Source of the DNA: Gammaproteobacteria bacterium
Lineage (GTDB): Bacteria > Pseudomonadota > Gammaproteobacteria > Nitrococcales > Nitrococcaceae
Length of the DNA stretch: 64,000 nucleotides
Direction of reading: 5' to 3'
Assembly: GCA_030433275.1 (NCBI GenBank)
Contig: JAUILK010000010.1
Span: 19,060 to 83,059 of the forward strand
Shown here: in pieces, positions 49,050 through 58,682 of the stretch
Layout of the letters: the number at the start of each line of letters is the position of its first letter
Position numbering within the stretch: position 1 is the first letter of the stretch
The notes under the pieces: model-generated
Told to the model about the DNA's origin: nothing
The model's database searches: none
The model's input: only the letters and a program-made list of their open reading frames with translations
Program-made: the position numbers and the translations under genes

Positions 49050-49268
49050 TCAGCCTCCCGGGAGGTATTTGAACGACAGACTTATCTTCGCGCGATAGGC
49101 CATCACCCGGCCGTCCTCACCGACCGTCATGTCCAGCTCCTTCACCTCGGCGATGCGCATGTGCTTAAGGGAATGAGCTGCAGTCTCAACCGCATTGCGG
49201 GCGGCCTCTTCCCAAGAATTCTCGCTGGTCCCGATGACCTCGACCACTTTATAAGCGCTGCTCGACAT
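49050..49268 (-). CDS. Dodecin
   Basis: Small flavin-binding protein that forms a dodecamer and stores or shields flavins. 72 residues: SSAYKVVEVIGTSENSWEEA, NAVETAAHSLKHMRIAEVKEL and GRVMAYRAKISLSFKY match the dodecin fold. ATG with a good AAGGAGG site. Confidence 0.95.
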   Translation of the reverse strand: MSSSAYKVVEVIGTSENSWEEAARNAVETAAHSLKHMRIAEVKELDMTVGEDGRVMAYRAKISLSFKYLPGG

Positions 49269-49489
49269 AGCGTACAGCCTCCTTTCACAATAATGAGCGA
49301 ACTACGTGCGGGCGTTGACGAGCGTCGACTGGGCGACTGTGCTCGTCTGTAGTTAAGTGTAGTCAGCGAGATTCTTCGGTTCCGCCATGCAGGGCTCGGG
49401 CCGATGCCGAGCGCGATTGCGCTGAGGGCTAGGCAAAAGTCTGTCGACAAACCTTGAGGGTCTTGCCACGCGACCGCAGAAACGGTGCC

Positions 49490-50650
49490 ATGCGCTACCA
49501 AGCCAAGACAGGACAACCAATCACCCGCATTACGCAAGCATTGCTGGCATTGGTGTTGATCATGGCGCCTCCCAGCCTGGGCCGACTGATGCTCGGCGAG
49601 CGGATAGCAGCCTATTGGGCGTTCCCCTTCCAAGCGCCCAAACTGGCTCACGCCGAGTTCTCTTGGCCGATCTTCTGGACTTATGCCGGCACCATCGTGC
49701 TCGTACTGATACCGTTTCTGTACCAGCTCGCAACCGGCGCACCTTCCGGCTATCGAGCCCAACGAGGGCTCGCCTTCCCGTGGTGGGGCTGGCTCGGCGC
49801 GGCACTGCTGCTCGCCGCCTGGGCGCTCGCCTGGGGAGGAATCCCGATGACCCCATCATCCATTCGACACCATTCCTTCAGCGGCCTTTGGCTCGGCTAT
49901 ATCATCACGATCAACGCATGGACGCGACAACGAGCCGGGCGCTGCCTGCTCACCGACGCACCATGGTGCTTGCTCATGCTGTTCCCGGCCAGTACCGCAT
50001 TCTGGTGGGTATTCGAATACCTCAACCAATTCACCGGCAACTGGCGCTATCATCAAGTGAGCGCAGGGACCGCTGGTGCCGTGCTATCGAGCAGCCTGCC
50101 TTTCTCGACTGTACTGCCCGCCGTGGTCAGCACACGGGACCTGCTGGCTACCTTTGCCAGGCTGAGCCGGGGACTCGATCACTGGTGGCGACCACCGCAG
50201 CCGCCTCGCTCCTACGCGGCGCTGGCGCTGGTAGCGGCGGTGGTGGTGTTGGGGCTGCTGGGCATCTATCCGGACAGGCTCTATTGGGCCGTCTGGCTCG
50301 CCCCACTCGTCGTAATCACCGCGCTGCAAACCCTTGCCGGCGAGCGCTCCTTGCTCACCCCGCTGGCGTATGGCGATTGGGCGGTACTGTGGCTGGCTGC
50401 ACTGGCCGGGCTCACCTGCGGCTTTTTCTGGGAACTTTGGAACTGGCACAGTCTGGCACGCTGGAGCTACGACATCGCCTATGTCGATCGCTTTCACTTA
50501 TTCGCTATGCCACTGCTCGGCTATGGCGGCTATCTACCGTTCGGCCTGATTTGTATAGCGGCCGCCCGTTTGCTAACCGGCCTGGACGTGCCCCCCTTCG
50601 CGGTCAGACCGCGCCGCGTAGAAACGAGCGAGATAGCAACGAGCAGGTAA
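49490..50650 (+). CDS. Polytopic membrane protein of unknown function
   Basis: 386 residues from ATG 49490 (a TTG 36 bases earlier is in frame), with about ten predicted membrane helices. Conserved-looking aromatic segments lie in the loops: PSSIRHHSFSGLWLGYIITI, STAFWWVFEYLNQFTGNWRY and GFFWELWNWHSLARWSYDI. Multiple Trp/Glu/Asn clusters at helix ends suggest a binding site, but I cannot name a family. Its stop lies 62 bp from the convergent GT4 gene. Confidence 0.75.
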   Translation: MRYQAKTGQPITRITQALLALVLIMAPPSLGRLMLGERIAAYWAFPFQAPKLAHAEFSWPIFWTYAGTIVLVLIPFLYQLATGAPSGYRAQRGLAFPWWGWLGAALLLAAWALAWGGIPMTPSSIRHHSFSGLWLGYIITINAWTRQRAGRCLLTDAPWCLLMLFPASTAFWWVFEYLNQFTGNWRYHQVSAGTAGAVLSSSLPFSTVLPAVVSTRDLLATFARLSRGLDHWWRPPQPPRSYAALALVAAVVVLGLLGIYPDRLYWAVWLAPLVVITALQTLAGERSLLTPLAYGDWAVLWLAALAGLTCGFFWELWNWHSLARWSYDIAYVDRFHLFAMPLLGYGGYLPFGLICIAAARLLTGLDVPPFAVRPRRVETSEIATSR

Positions 50651-50712
50651 ACTGCCCATAGACGGCTACAGGGCACGGCGTTCCATGGCTATCATCGCCA
50701 CCATGACCGGGC

Positions 50713-52002
50713 TCAGATCGCGCCCCCGCGGTGCTCGTCACGACCAGCGGCCGCAGCACCGGCCGCCTGAGCAACGCCCTTGAGCAGCTCCCATTCGGCT
50801 TTGATACGCCGGATGTTAGCATACCAAGGCTCACGAGCTTCAGGACTGCGCGCCGCCTGATTGGCCTCCAGCACACGATAGATCCGTAAAGCGGCATCCA
50901 CCGAACGCGCCAGGGAATAGCGCCGAGCGGTGTTCGCAACCGCCTCGGTCCAGGCCATGCGCTGTTGCCGATTCAAAGCCATGACATTGCGCAACGCCGT
51001 AGCGAAGGCCGCCTCGTCAACCCTCGGCAACAAATAACCATTGTACGCGTCCGTCACGACTTCTCGAACGCCGGGAGCATCTACGGCGACCACCGGCAGA
51101 GCGGCAGCCATAGCCTCGGCGAGAACCATTCCCTGCGTTTCGCTGAGTGAGGCGAAGGCAAACACATTCATGGCATGATAGGCATCGGCAAGCTCAGGCA
51201 GGCTCAGTGCACCGGACAAATGCAGATGATCCACCAATCCGGCGGCGTCAAACACATGCTGGATCTCGCTTACCGAAGGACCGGCACCGACTACCAGAAA
51301 ATGGACGTTGCGCCGGCCACGCATCGCCCGCGCCACAGCCCGCGCCAGGAAAACCAGATTTTTCTCAGGCGCGAGACGTCCAACATGACCGATGACGAAT
51401 GCCTCCCGAGGAATACCAAGACGGCGTCGCCAACCCGCACCGTCACCGCGGCTGAACTGCTCGAGGACGACCCCGGTAGGCAGGACCTCTATTGTCGTGT
51501 GCACGCCGCGGCGCCTGAGCACCTCGGCGATGCTCTCGCTAGGTGCGAACACCCGATCACAGAGATTGGCGTAGCTACTGGAGAGCTCAATCACGAAGCG
51601 CCGCAAAGCGGGTGAGTCGCCAGGAACGTAATGCGTATACTGCTCGTACATGGTGTGATGGGTGAACACGATCGGGCAGCCATGCAGCGAGGCAGCGCGC
51701 AGCGCTGTCGTTCCGAGCAGAAAGGGATGATGGCTGTGGATGATCTCTGGACGAAACTGCTCCAGAACCGAATCCAAGTAACCAGGAATAGGTAACATCA
51801 CTGAGAAATCACTGCCGTTGAAATTCTGGATCGCCGGGAGGCGAACAACATCGTCTTCTTCCTCAGGCGTATTCGGAAAAACCGGCGCAACGACCAGTAC
51901 CCGGTGCCCTCGCATACGATAGGCGCGCGTAAAGGCATCCACCGAGCGCGCCACACCACCCACGTGCGGTAGGTAAGTGTTGGTCATCATCACGATGTTC
52001 AT
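50713..52002 (-). CDS. Family 4 glycosyltransferase
   Basis: Retaining GT-B glycosyltransferase, 429 residues from ATG 52002 (GGAGG site upstream). N-terminal donor loop TNTYLPHVGGVARSVDAF, IIHSHHPFLLGTTALRA, VGRLAPEKNLVFLARAV, and the EX7E motif in SETQGMVLAEAMAAALPVVA. Resembles lipid glycosyltransferases such as diacylglycerol glucosyltransferases. Overlaps the upstream glycosidase-fold gene by four bases (ATGA). Confidence 0.9.
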   Translation of the reverse strand: MNIVMMTNTYLPHVGGVARSVDAFTRAYRMRGHRVLVVAPVFPNTPEEEDDVVRLPAIQNFNGSDFSVMLPIPGYLDSVLEQFRPEIIHSHHPFLLGTTALRAASLHGCPIVFTHHTMYEQYTHYVPGDSPALRRFVIELSSSYANLCDRVFAPSESIAEVLRRRGVHTTIEVLPTGVVLEQFSRGDGAGWRRRLGIPREAFVIGHVGRLAPEKNLVFLARAVARAMRGRRNVHFLVVGAGPSVSEIQHVFDAAGLVDHLHLSGALSLPELADAYHAMNVFAFASLSETQGMVLAEAMAAALPVVAVDAPGVREVVTDAYNGYLLPRVDEAAFATALRNVMALNRQQRMAWTEAVANTARRYSLARSVDAALRIYRVLEANQAARSPEAREPWYANIRRIKAEWELLKGVAQAAGAAAAGRDEHRGGAI

Positions 52003-54356
52003 GCAGTGCACCTCCAGTGCAGGCACACCCTTGCATCTTCCGCAGCTGCCACTACCGCATCCCCGTCCAGCGGGGCCACGACGATTGCCTCAGGGCGCTG
52101 GCGCCATTGCGCGTCCCAAGACACGACAATCCCTCGTCCCTTCTCCATAAGACTCACGCTCACGCGCACGGTTCCGAACCGGGTCGGCGCCGGCCCGAAG
52201 GCAAGCCGCTCACCCGAGTCCAGCCAACGCCGCGGCAGCCCACTCGCCAAAACGAGTCGTTCACCCTCCTCACGGATAAAGCTGTTACGAATCATCATTA
52301 TCCATTCCGCCGCGGCCCAAACATGCTGGCCGTCACCCATGCAGCCGCCTAGCGTCCGAGGATGGATCGCCTCGGGCCACTGCCCAGTGCTGCTGGCCAG
52401 CGCGGCAACCGTATCAAGCAGGGATACACAACGCGCATCACCCGCCCGCAATAGCACCTGCGCGATATGCAGCGTCAGATACGCATTGATCCCGGAATGC
52501 ACCATATCCTGGAAAAAGCCACCGTTTACCATGCACTTCTCCAGTAGGTACTCCGCAGTATCGAGCAAGCGGCGATCATTTACCGGACAAGCCTGCAATG
52601 GATAACCCACCGCGAGTGACCCCACGGCTCCAGGGTCTAAGCGCCGATAGGGTGAGGCCGGCATGGCAGGACGACCAAGCCGCTGTTCATCGCGCTGCAG
52701 ACACTTTGCAATAGCCCGCTCCAACGCCTCGGCCTCCGCTCTAAAATGCGCTGACTCCGCCGATTCTGTGGAATCCTCGCACAAGGTGGCGGCAGCCTTC
52801 AGACCGGCCACAGCCCAAAAATCATCCCAATAATAATAATCGTTCGGACCTAAATGCTCGGCGCTAAACCCCGCCGGCAACAAACCGTCATGGAACTCGC
52901 CGCGCCCGTCCGGCAGGCGCTTGCGGACAATCCAGCGCGCGCCTTTGCGTACGCTACGCAACCAAGACTCCGGCAGCACACAGCCGGTCAGGTCGCAATA
53001 ACGCAGCAGACTCCACAGCGCCTGTCCATTTGAATCCCATTCCCCCTCCTGGCTGTGAAAATAGCCGGTCGCCGGATTTTGCCGCTGCGGGAAGCACGCC
53101 AGCGCACGTTCGGCACGAATGCTCAACCCCGCCGCCAGTAGGGCGTTGATGATGAACGCCGCGTCACGAAACCAGAACCTTTTATAAGTATAGGGGCCGG
53201 GATAGACGTCGTTTACCGTGTGCAGCACCAGCGTGCGCAGCGCCGCCTCGTAGAGGAACTTATGTCCTGCCTCCGGAATCTCCAACCGCGCGCAACCCGC
53301 TAGGGCATCGGACCATGACTGCGCCGTACCAACCTCCTGGGCATGCTCCATCAGAGGGACGATGACTTCGATCCGGCGCGGCACACCAACCGGCAAGGCA
53401 AACAACGCCGCCGCGCTCGCTAGACCCACATCACAATCCACGCTGACTGTATTCGTTTGCTCGGCCAATCGAGTAGCGACATCACCGTGTCGGTAGTCCG
53501 AAGCGCTGTGCTGCTCGATCCGCTCACCAAAATGAACGACGGGCCGACCCTCAACCAACCAGCCGCGGTGTGCTTCGGTCAACGCCACCTGGTGAATGAA
53601 GCTGATGCCCTCCGGGTTATAGGGGCGCAAAGCCACCACCAGAAAACCACCCCCTGCGGCATACCCGGTATAACGGACCTGCAGGGTTGGAATACCGTCC
53701 CGATACGCCACATTCAACTCGCCGAGCAGGCGCAGGCCGTCGCCGCGGCTGTCCGTGATCGCCGTAATCCCCTCGTCCAAGTCCAAGCGCTGCTCGGACG
53801 ATTCCGCTCGACTGGGATAAAGCGCTTCGTCATCGCCGCCGAGCACCCAGGCATCCAATGACCAACCGTCGAGAAAGGGGGTCACCAACCCCCGTGGGTC
53901 GACGATGGGCAAATCCGGGCAACTCGGCACTCCGAGGGCAGTCCAATTGCGGTGCGTGAGGTTGACATGCGTGATGGAAAAAGCACGGGGCAGAAACGCC
54001 GCATCGCTCGGATCGAACTGGCGCTCGATCCAATACGGCCAGATCCAATCCAAATTGTGTTGGATCACCCTGGCGTTGATCAAACCACGGGCGTGGAATA
54101 CAACGCCCGCCCGCAGCAATTCCAGCGGTTCGTGGACTTCCGAGGGTTGAGCAAAGCGCTGCAAGCGCGCCAGCAGGGCAACCGGATCCAGGAAGCCATG
54201 GGCACGAGCCGCGCGTCGTAGCAGAAATTTCCATGGCAACCAGTTCCAGCGCACAGATCCCCCCGCCATCGCTCGCAGCCACCCGGCCTGCACCGGCCGG
54301 TCATCCGTGGCGGCCTCGTTGGTACTGCCATAAAAGAGGTGGAAAGGAATTCGCAC
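51999..54356 (-). CDS. Six-hairpin (alpha/alpha)6 glycosidase-like protein
   Basis: 785 residues from GTG 54356. The N-terminal half (about 90-370) looks beta-rich, and the C-terminal half (about 375-700) looks like an (alpha/alpha)6 toroid as in GH15/GH63 enzymes: TYKRFWFRDAAFIINALLAAG, GEWDSNGQALWSLLRYC, DYYYWDDFWAVAGLKAA and MGDGQHVWAAAEWIMMIRN. No signal peptide is evident, so it is probably cytoplasmic. It may trim or remodel the glycan built by the coupled GT4. Catalytic acids not assigned. Confidence 0.75.
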   Translation of the reverse strand: MRIPFHLFYGSTNEAATDDRPVQAGWLRAMAGGSVRWNWLPWKFLLRRAARAHGFLDPVALLARLQRFAQPSEVHEPLELLRAGVVFHARGLINARVIQHNLDWIWPYWIERQFDPSDAAFLPRAFSITHVNLTHRNWTALGVPSCPDLPIVDPRGLVTPFLDGWSLDAWVLGGDDEALYPSRAESSEQRLDLDEGITAITDSRGDGLRLLGELNVAYRDGIPTLQVRYTGYAAGGGFLVVALRPYNPEGISFIHQVALTEAHRGWLVEGRPVVHFGERIEQHSASDYRHGDVATRLAEQTNTVSVDCDVGLASAAALFALPVGVPRRIEVIVPLMEHAQEVGTAQSWSDALAGCARLEIPEAGHKFLYEAALRTLVLHTVNDVYPGPYTYKRFWFRDAAFIINALLAAGLSIRAERALACFPQRQNPATGYFHSQEGEWDSNGQALWSLLRYCDLTGCVLPESWLRSVRKGARWIVRKRLPDGRGEFHDGLLPAGFSAEHLGPNDYYYWDDFWAVAGLKAAATLCEDSTESAESAHFRAEAEALERAIAKCLQRDEQRLGRPAMPASPYRRLDPGAVGSLAVGYPLQACPVNDRRLLDTAEYLLEKCMVNGGFFQDMVHSGINAYLTLHIAQVLLRAGDARCVSLLDTVAALASSTGQWPEAIHPRTLGGCMGDGQHVWAAAEWIMMIRNSFIREEGERLVLASGLPRRWLDSGERLAFGPAPTRFGTVRVSVSLMEKGRGIVVSWDAQWRQRPEAIVVAPLDGDAVVAAAEDARVCLHWRCTA

Positions 54357-54374
54357 AACGCTTCCCGGTGCGTT

Positions 54375-54971
54375 TTACGGAAGCTCGACCAGACTGTGCT
54401 CTAAAGGCCGACGACGCGATTGCGGCGCCTCAGCCGGATAGCCGTACCACACCAACCCGACCACGGCCTCGAGCGCGGGATCGATCCAGAGCAGATCGTA
54501 GAAACGGCGCTCGCGCGTTACCGCTCCTGTGGTCCATTTCACGCCGATGCCTTCGCTCCAGAGATAAAGTGCCAAGTTATGGATAGCACAGGCGCATGCC
54601 GCATAGTCTTCCCGAGCCCGCAACGCATCCGCGCTCTGATCACAGGTCACGACCAACCAACCGGGGATAGCGGCCCAACGCCGGCGTTTAGCCTCACCGG
54701 CTGCCGCTCCATTGGCGGTCGCAGCCAATTCGGCGTTGAGCTCGACCACCGCCTGCTTGGTCTCTGGCCCCAGGAGATAAAAATGCCACGGCTCGGTCAG
54801 GTGATGGTTCGGAGCCCAGAGAGCCAGCTCGAGGGCCCGCCTTACAATCCCCCAGGGCGGCGCCTGGGACTGGAAACGATTGATGGAGCGCCGTTCACTT
54901 ATCGCACGTGCCACCGCCTGCGCAACAGCGCTTCGCGTGTCGCCAACACTTACCACCGGCTCAACGCTCAT
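54375..54971 (-). CDS. Nitroreductase-family flavoprotein, YdjA-like
   Basis: FMN-dependent NAD(P)H reductase, 198 residues from ATG 54971 (GGGAGG site). ERRSINRFQSQAPP carries the FMN-phosphate-binding Arg-Arg-Ser; LELALWAPNHHLTEPWHFYLL and ALYLWSEGIGVKWTTG are typical of the minimal YdjA branch. Physiological substrate unknown. 18 bp before the glycosidase-fold gene, so probably in one operon. Confidence 0.9.
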   Translation of the reverse strand: MSVEPVVSVGDTRSAVAQAVARAISERRSINRFQSQAPPWGIVRRALELALWAPNHHLTEPWHFYLLGPETKQAVVELNAELAATANGAAAGEAKRRRWAAIPGWLVVTCDQSADALRAREDYAACACAIHNLALYLWSEGIGVKWTTGAVTRERRFYDLLWIDPALEAVVGLVWYGYPAEAPQSRRRPLEHSLVELP

Positions 54972-55231
54972 ATGTCCTCCCTTGCAGAACAAGAACTGAC
55001 ATTAATGCAAAAAACTTTGGCTGCTCTAGGCCAGCAGTCTTGGGAACCATCATAACAAAGCCGGCGCTGGCCGCTGGATGGGTAAAACCGCCGCACAGCA
55101 CGACACTACTAATTAACCGTTCTGCCGCCACGAGCAGCAGACAAAGCCCGGCCACTATCGAAAGCGCGGGTCTGCGCTCGCTTGGAAAGCAGTCGATGGA
55201 AAAACCACAGCCAGATAAGGAGGCAGGGATC

Positions 55232-55540
55232 ATGTACGTCAATGCCTATCATTACCTGCAGACGTTCGCTATCGTGCAGGATGACTTGCTCGATGGCCAG
55301 TTCGCCCCCGCCATCCTGGATCAGCTGCGCGGTTCAGCCCGACGGCGTTTTCTGGAACAGCTCGGCGCTCACACGGACAATCCCACGCAACAGGGACTAC
55401 GATTGCGAATCCTGGGTCTCGCTCGCGCCAACTCATTGAACTTGGCACCTGGCGATATAGCAGCTGTCACCCAACTGCTGGCACGACTCGAGGAAGAAAT
55501 GGTCGTTGCAGAGAGTGTCTATGCCGTGACAGGGAATTGA
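55232..55540 (+). CDS. Small protein of unknown function
   Basis: 102 residues from ATG 55232 (MYVNAYHYLQTFAIVQDDLL), with an AAGGAGG site nine bases ahead. Predicted mostly helical and soluble, with Leu/Arg/Glu-rich stretches. No family recognised. Divergent from the nitroreductase operon; a second small ORF overlaps its stop. Confidence 0.7.
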   Translation: MYVNAYHYLQTFAIVQDDLLDGQFAPAILDQLRGSARRRFLEQLGAHTDNPTQQGLRLRILGLARANSLNLAPGDIAAVTQLLARLEEEMVVAESVYAVTGN

Positions 55541-55701
55541 AACCCCTGTACCGAGAACGGATTCGGGTGCGCATAGAAGATCACGCCGGCCAACCCCGGC
55601 TGCCGGAATCGTGGCAGGAATCAGCCCGAAAATGGCTGGGCTTGATCCGCGGCCTCACCCCGACAGGCGATAGCGCCGCGCAGTTCAATAGCCAAAGCTG
55701 A
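55537..55701 (+). CDS. Possible small protein coupled to the preceding gene
   Basis: 54 codons from TTG 55537, overlapping the previous stop by four bases (TTGA), to TGA 55701. The product KPLYRERIRVRIEDHAGQPR and following is charged and contains ESWQESARKWLGLIRGL, a helix-like segment. TTG is a weak start and GTG at 55561 is an alternative. No family recognised. Confidence 0.4.
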   Translation: MKPLYRERIRVRIEDHAGQPRLPESWQESARKWLGLIRGLTPTGDSAAQFNSQS

Positions 55702-55883
55702 CAGCCAACCTCGACCAGCGCTATGCTAACCCGGCTGCTCGGGTAGTGCGCGTCACCCGATAGGGGGGTGGATATTCGAGCCACACATCGCCACCAGGCG
55801 AGAGGAGCCCACACACCCAACGCAGGAGCACACGGCTGCGCCGAAGCGGCCCGTGGCCGCAACACGGTGAGGTAGCATTGAGT
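55702..55883. other. Spacer ahead of folX
   Basis: About 180 bp; together with the doubtful small ORF it makes a 343 bp gap. Several GC-rich short inverted stretches but no clear promoter, terminator or RNA gene. Confidence 0.4.
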
Positions 55884-56264
55884 ATGGCGCGGCACGATAT
55901 CACGTTCGATCACTCGCAAATCCATATCAAAAATCTACGACTGCGCACCTACATCGGACTGAATGCGGATGAGCAGACAAAGTTGCAAGATGTCGTCATA
56001 AGCGTCCGGATCGACTACGACGGGCGCGCTGCGGCAAGCCAGGACGCGGTTGAACATGCGTTGAACTACCGGGTAATCACCAAGCAGATAATCGCTTTGG
56101 TGGAGAACAACCGATTCCTGTTACTGGAGAGGCTGGTCTTCGATGTTCTGAGCTTGGTGTTGAGTTTCGACGGGGCCAAACACGCGGCGGTCGAGGTAGA
56201 CAAGCCCCATGCGCTGCGGTTTGCCGACTCGGTGTCGTTGACCATGGCCGCCTCGCGGCCTTGA
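55884..56264 (+). CDS. folX: Dihydroneopterin triphosphate 2'-epimerase FolX
   Basis: Tetrahydropterin-fold enzyme that epimerises dihydroneopterin (tri)phosphate. 126 residues; IHIKNLRLRTYIGLNADEQ, ALNYRVITKQIIALVENNRF, LLERLVFDVL and VDKPHALRFADSVSLTM match E. coli FolX more closely than FolB. A TTG two codons upstream has better spacing to its GAGGT site. Confidence 0.9.
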   Translation: MARHDITFDHSQIHIKNLRLRTYIGLNADEQTKLQDVVISVRIDYDGRAAASQDAVEHALNYRVITKQIIALVENNRFLLLERLVFDVLSLVLSFDGAKHAAVEVDKPHALRFADSVSLTMAASRP

Positions 56265-56273
56265 ACGGTCCAC

Positions 56274-56735
56274 TCAGGCGATCAATTGGATCAATCCCAG
56301 CTCATAGAGCAACAAGGCCGCATAGCCGATCGCAAGGCAAATCAGCACCTGCTGCACGCGCAGCCACCGATACAGAACGAAACGGTGGTGCGTGGCAAGC
56401 AGCAACAAGCAGGTACCGGTGAGTACCACTTTGAGCAGGACGAACGGCCGGACCCCGAGCAGGAGCGCCGCAGCCATTACCGGATTGGCTTCAACGGCGC
56501 CGTTGTCGAGTAAATACAAGGTCAGCAGTGCATCCAACACGCAACCAGCCATGATCATAACCACGTTGGCCGCCACCCCGGAGTCGTAGACATCGGTGTA
56601 GCAGCCACGATCATGATCACCGATACGCCGCGAGCCCTGCCGGCGGCCACCGAGCCAGAAATGGCGGCTGCCCCACATACGCCGACAACGTCGTTCATGA
56701 CCGCGCCGCTCGATTGGCATGAATACATCAGACAT
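56274..56735 (-). CDS. DUF5658-like membrane protein
   Basis: 153 residues. Arg/Gly-rich soluble N-terminus (about 1-50), then three helices (VVMIMAGCVLDALLTLYLLD; AAALLLGVRPFVLLKVVLTGTCLLLL; VLICLAIGYAALLLYELGLI). The segment LLDNGAVEANPVMAAALL is the DUF5658 hallmark. Function unknown; convergent with folX. Confidence 0.8.
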   Translation of the reverse strand: MSDVFMPIERRGHERRCRRMWGSRHFWLGGRRQGSRRIGDHDRGCYTDVYDSGVAANVVMIMAGCVLDALLTLYLLDNGAVEANPVMAAALLLGVRPFVLLKVVLTGTCLLLLATHHRFVLYRWLRVQQVLICLAIGYAALLLYELGLIQLIA

Positions 56736-56795
56736 TATGTGACTTTAATAACAAAACACACCACGACGCAAGCACTCGACGGGTCGACCGCGCCG

Positions 56796-57743
56796 TCACT
56801 TGGCCAATACTCGGCTCAGCTCCGTTTCGAGCTCGGGTAATATCTGGAATAGATCGGCCACCAATGCATAATCGGCTACTTGGAAAATCGGCGCCGCCTC
56901 GTCCTTGTTGATCGCGACCACCACCTTGGAATCCTGCATTCCCGCTAAGTGCTGGATAGCCCCCGAAATACCCACTGCAATGTAGAGCTTAGGCGCGACA
57001 ATCTTACCGGTTTGCCCTACCTGATAGTCATTGGGGACATAGCCGGCATCCACGGCCGCCCGTGAGGCCCCGATGGCCGCCCCCAGCCGATCGGCAATTG
57101 CCTCGAGCAGCCGGAAACCATCCGCACTGCCCATACCACGCCCCCCCGCGACGACGATCTCGGCGGCCGTCAGCTCGGGACGCTCGGATTGGGTCAGCTG
57201 CTCGGCAAGAACGTCCGCAAGATCGCTGTGCGGCTTGGCTTCTAACACCTCGATCGGCGCCGCCGTGGCACCGCTCGGCGCCGCATCGAAAGCCGTGGCG
57301 CGCACACTTATCACCTTAATCGGATCCATCGACTGCACCGTAGCCACAGCGTTACCGGCGTAAATCGGTCGCACGAAGCGATCCGGAGCGTCGATCCGTA
57401 TGAGGTCCGAGATCATCGCCACATCCAAAATCGCAGCCACCCGTGGCAAAAAATTCTTGCCGAAGGTAGTGGCCGGGGCCAGCACATACGTAAAGTCGAC
57501 AGCGAGGTCCGTGACCAGCGCCGCCAGATCCTCCGCGGTCGGCCGAGCATAGTGAGCGGCCTCGCTATGCCGCACCAGGCCCACGCCCTGCACCCGCGCG
57601 GCCGCTTCGGCCACGGCGCGACAGCCGTGGCCAGCAACGAGCACCCGCACATCATCACCGAGCTGGACCGCTGCCGTGATAGCCGACAAGGTCACGCCGG
57701 CCAATGTGGCGTTATCATGCTCGGCTATGACCAGCACGCTCAT
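56796..57743 (-). CDS. etfA: Electron transfer flavoprotein alpha subunit EtfA
   Basis: FAD-carrying subunit of the heterodimer that takes electrons from acyl-CoA dehydrogenases to the quinone pool. 315 residues; N-terminal alpha/beta domain, then the FAD domain: [54 protein letters not shown] (signature, first parts) and [15 protein letters not shown]. Starts one base after etfB ends. Confidence 0.96.
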   Translation of the reverse strand: MSVLVIAEHDNATLAGVTLSAITAAVQLGDDVRVLVAGHGCRAVAEAAARVQGVGLVRHSEAAHYARPTAEDLAALVTDLAVDFTYVLAPATTFGKNFLPRVAAILDVAMISDLIRIDAPDRFVRPIYAGNAVATVQSMDPIKVISVRATAFDAAPSGATAAPIEVLEAKPHSDLADVLAEQLTQSERPELTAAEIVVAGGRGMGSADGFRLLEAIADRLGAAIGASRAAVDAGYVPNDYQVGQTGKIVAPKLYIAVGISGAIQHLAGMQDSKVVVAINKDEAAPIFQVADYALVADLFQILPELETELSRVLAK

Positions 57744-57744
57744 C

Positions 57745-58494
57745 TCAGAGCACCTTCACTTCGTTGCGCAACTTGTCCACCAATTCAGCGACACTCGAGA
57801 CTTTTACACCGCTGCGCCGCGGCGGTGGCTCACTCACCTGCAGCGTCTTGAGCCGCACAGCGACTTCAACGCCGAGTTCTTGCACGGTCATGCTCTGCAA
57901 TGGTTTTTGTTTCGCTTTCATGATGCTTGGCAATTTAATGTAGCGTGGCTCGTTGAGTCGCAAATCTGCGGTCACAACGGCCGGCAGCTTCAAGCGTACC
58001 GTTTGATTGCCGCCGTCGATTTCCCGGGTAACCGTCACCGAGTCTTCGGCGAGCGCTACGCCGCAGGCGAAAGTCCCCTGCCCCCAGCCAAGCAAGGCAG
58101 CCAGCATCTGCCCGGTCTGATTGCAGTCGTCATCTATGGCTTGCTTGCCCATAATCACCAGTGCAGGGGTTTCCTGCGCCACTATGGCCTTGAGCACCTT
58201 GGCCACATCCAGGGGCTGCAGTTCCGCCTCTGTGGTTACCAGCAACGCGCGGTCGGCCCCCATCGCTAGCGCCGTGCGCAGAGTCTCCCGACAAGCCGGT
58301 GCCCCGATTGAAACAGCAACAATCGACTCGACCCGACCCGCCTCCTTGAGGCGAATGGCCTCCTCCACAGCGAGTTCATCGAACGGGTTCATCGACATCT
58401 TTACATTCGCCGTCTCTACTCCGCTACCGTCCGCTTTGACCCGAACCTTGACGTTGTAGTCGATCACACGCTTGACCGGCACCAGAACCTTCAT
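57745..58494 (-). CDS. etfB: Electron transfer flavoprotein beta subunit EtfB
   Basis: AMP-binding partner of EtfA. 249 residues from ATG 58494 ([20 protein letters not shown]); the frame upstream is Arg-rich and not conserved. [47 protein letters not shown] and the C-terminal Lys-rich tail match the family. Operon with etfA. Confidence 0.96.
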   Translation of the reverse strand: MKVLVPVKRVIDYNVKVRVKADGSGVETANVKMSMNPFDELAVEEAIRLKEAGRVESIVAVSIGAPACRETLRTALAMGADRALLVTTEAELQPLDVAKVLKAIVAQETPALVIMGKQAIDDDCNQTGQMLAALLGWGQGTFACGVALAEDSVTVTREIDGGNQTVRLKLPAVVTADLRLNEPRYIKLPSIMKAKQKPLQSMTVQELGVEVAVRLKTLQVSEPPPRRSGVKVSSVAELVDKLRNEVKVL

Positions 58495-58682
58495 GAGGAT
58501 TCCCCGTTGTGCTGTAGGGGCGCGCTCGGCGCTTGCCCTGACCCGGCGGGACCGCAGCTGATGGGCCGCACACCGCTCGCGGAGCGGGCCGCGACGCCGC
58601 ACTAAAACCATGTTTACCTAAACGTTAGATCACTCGCGCACCCACGCGCAATGGTTATCCCTTGGACTGCAAAGGAGACGGC

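Noticed and set aside
55581..55925. 114-codon minus-strand frame near folX
   Set aside because: Composition rich in Cys/Arg/Pro and no motif; runs antisense into folX.
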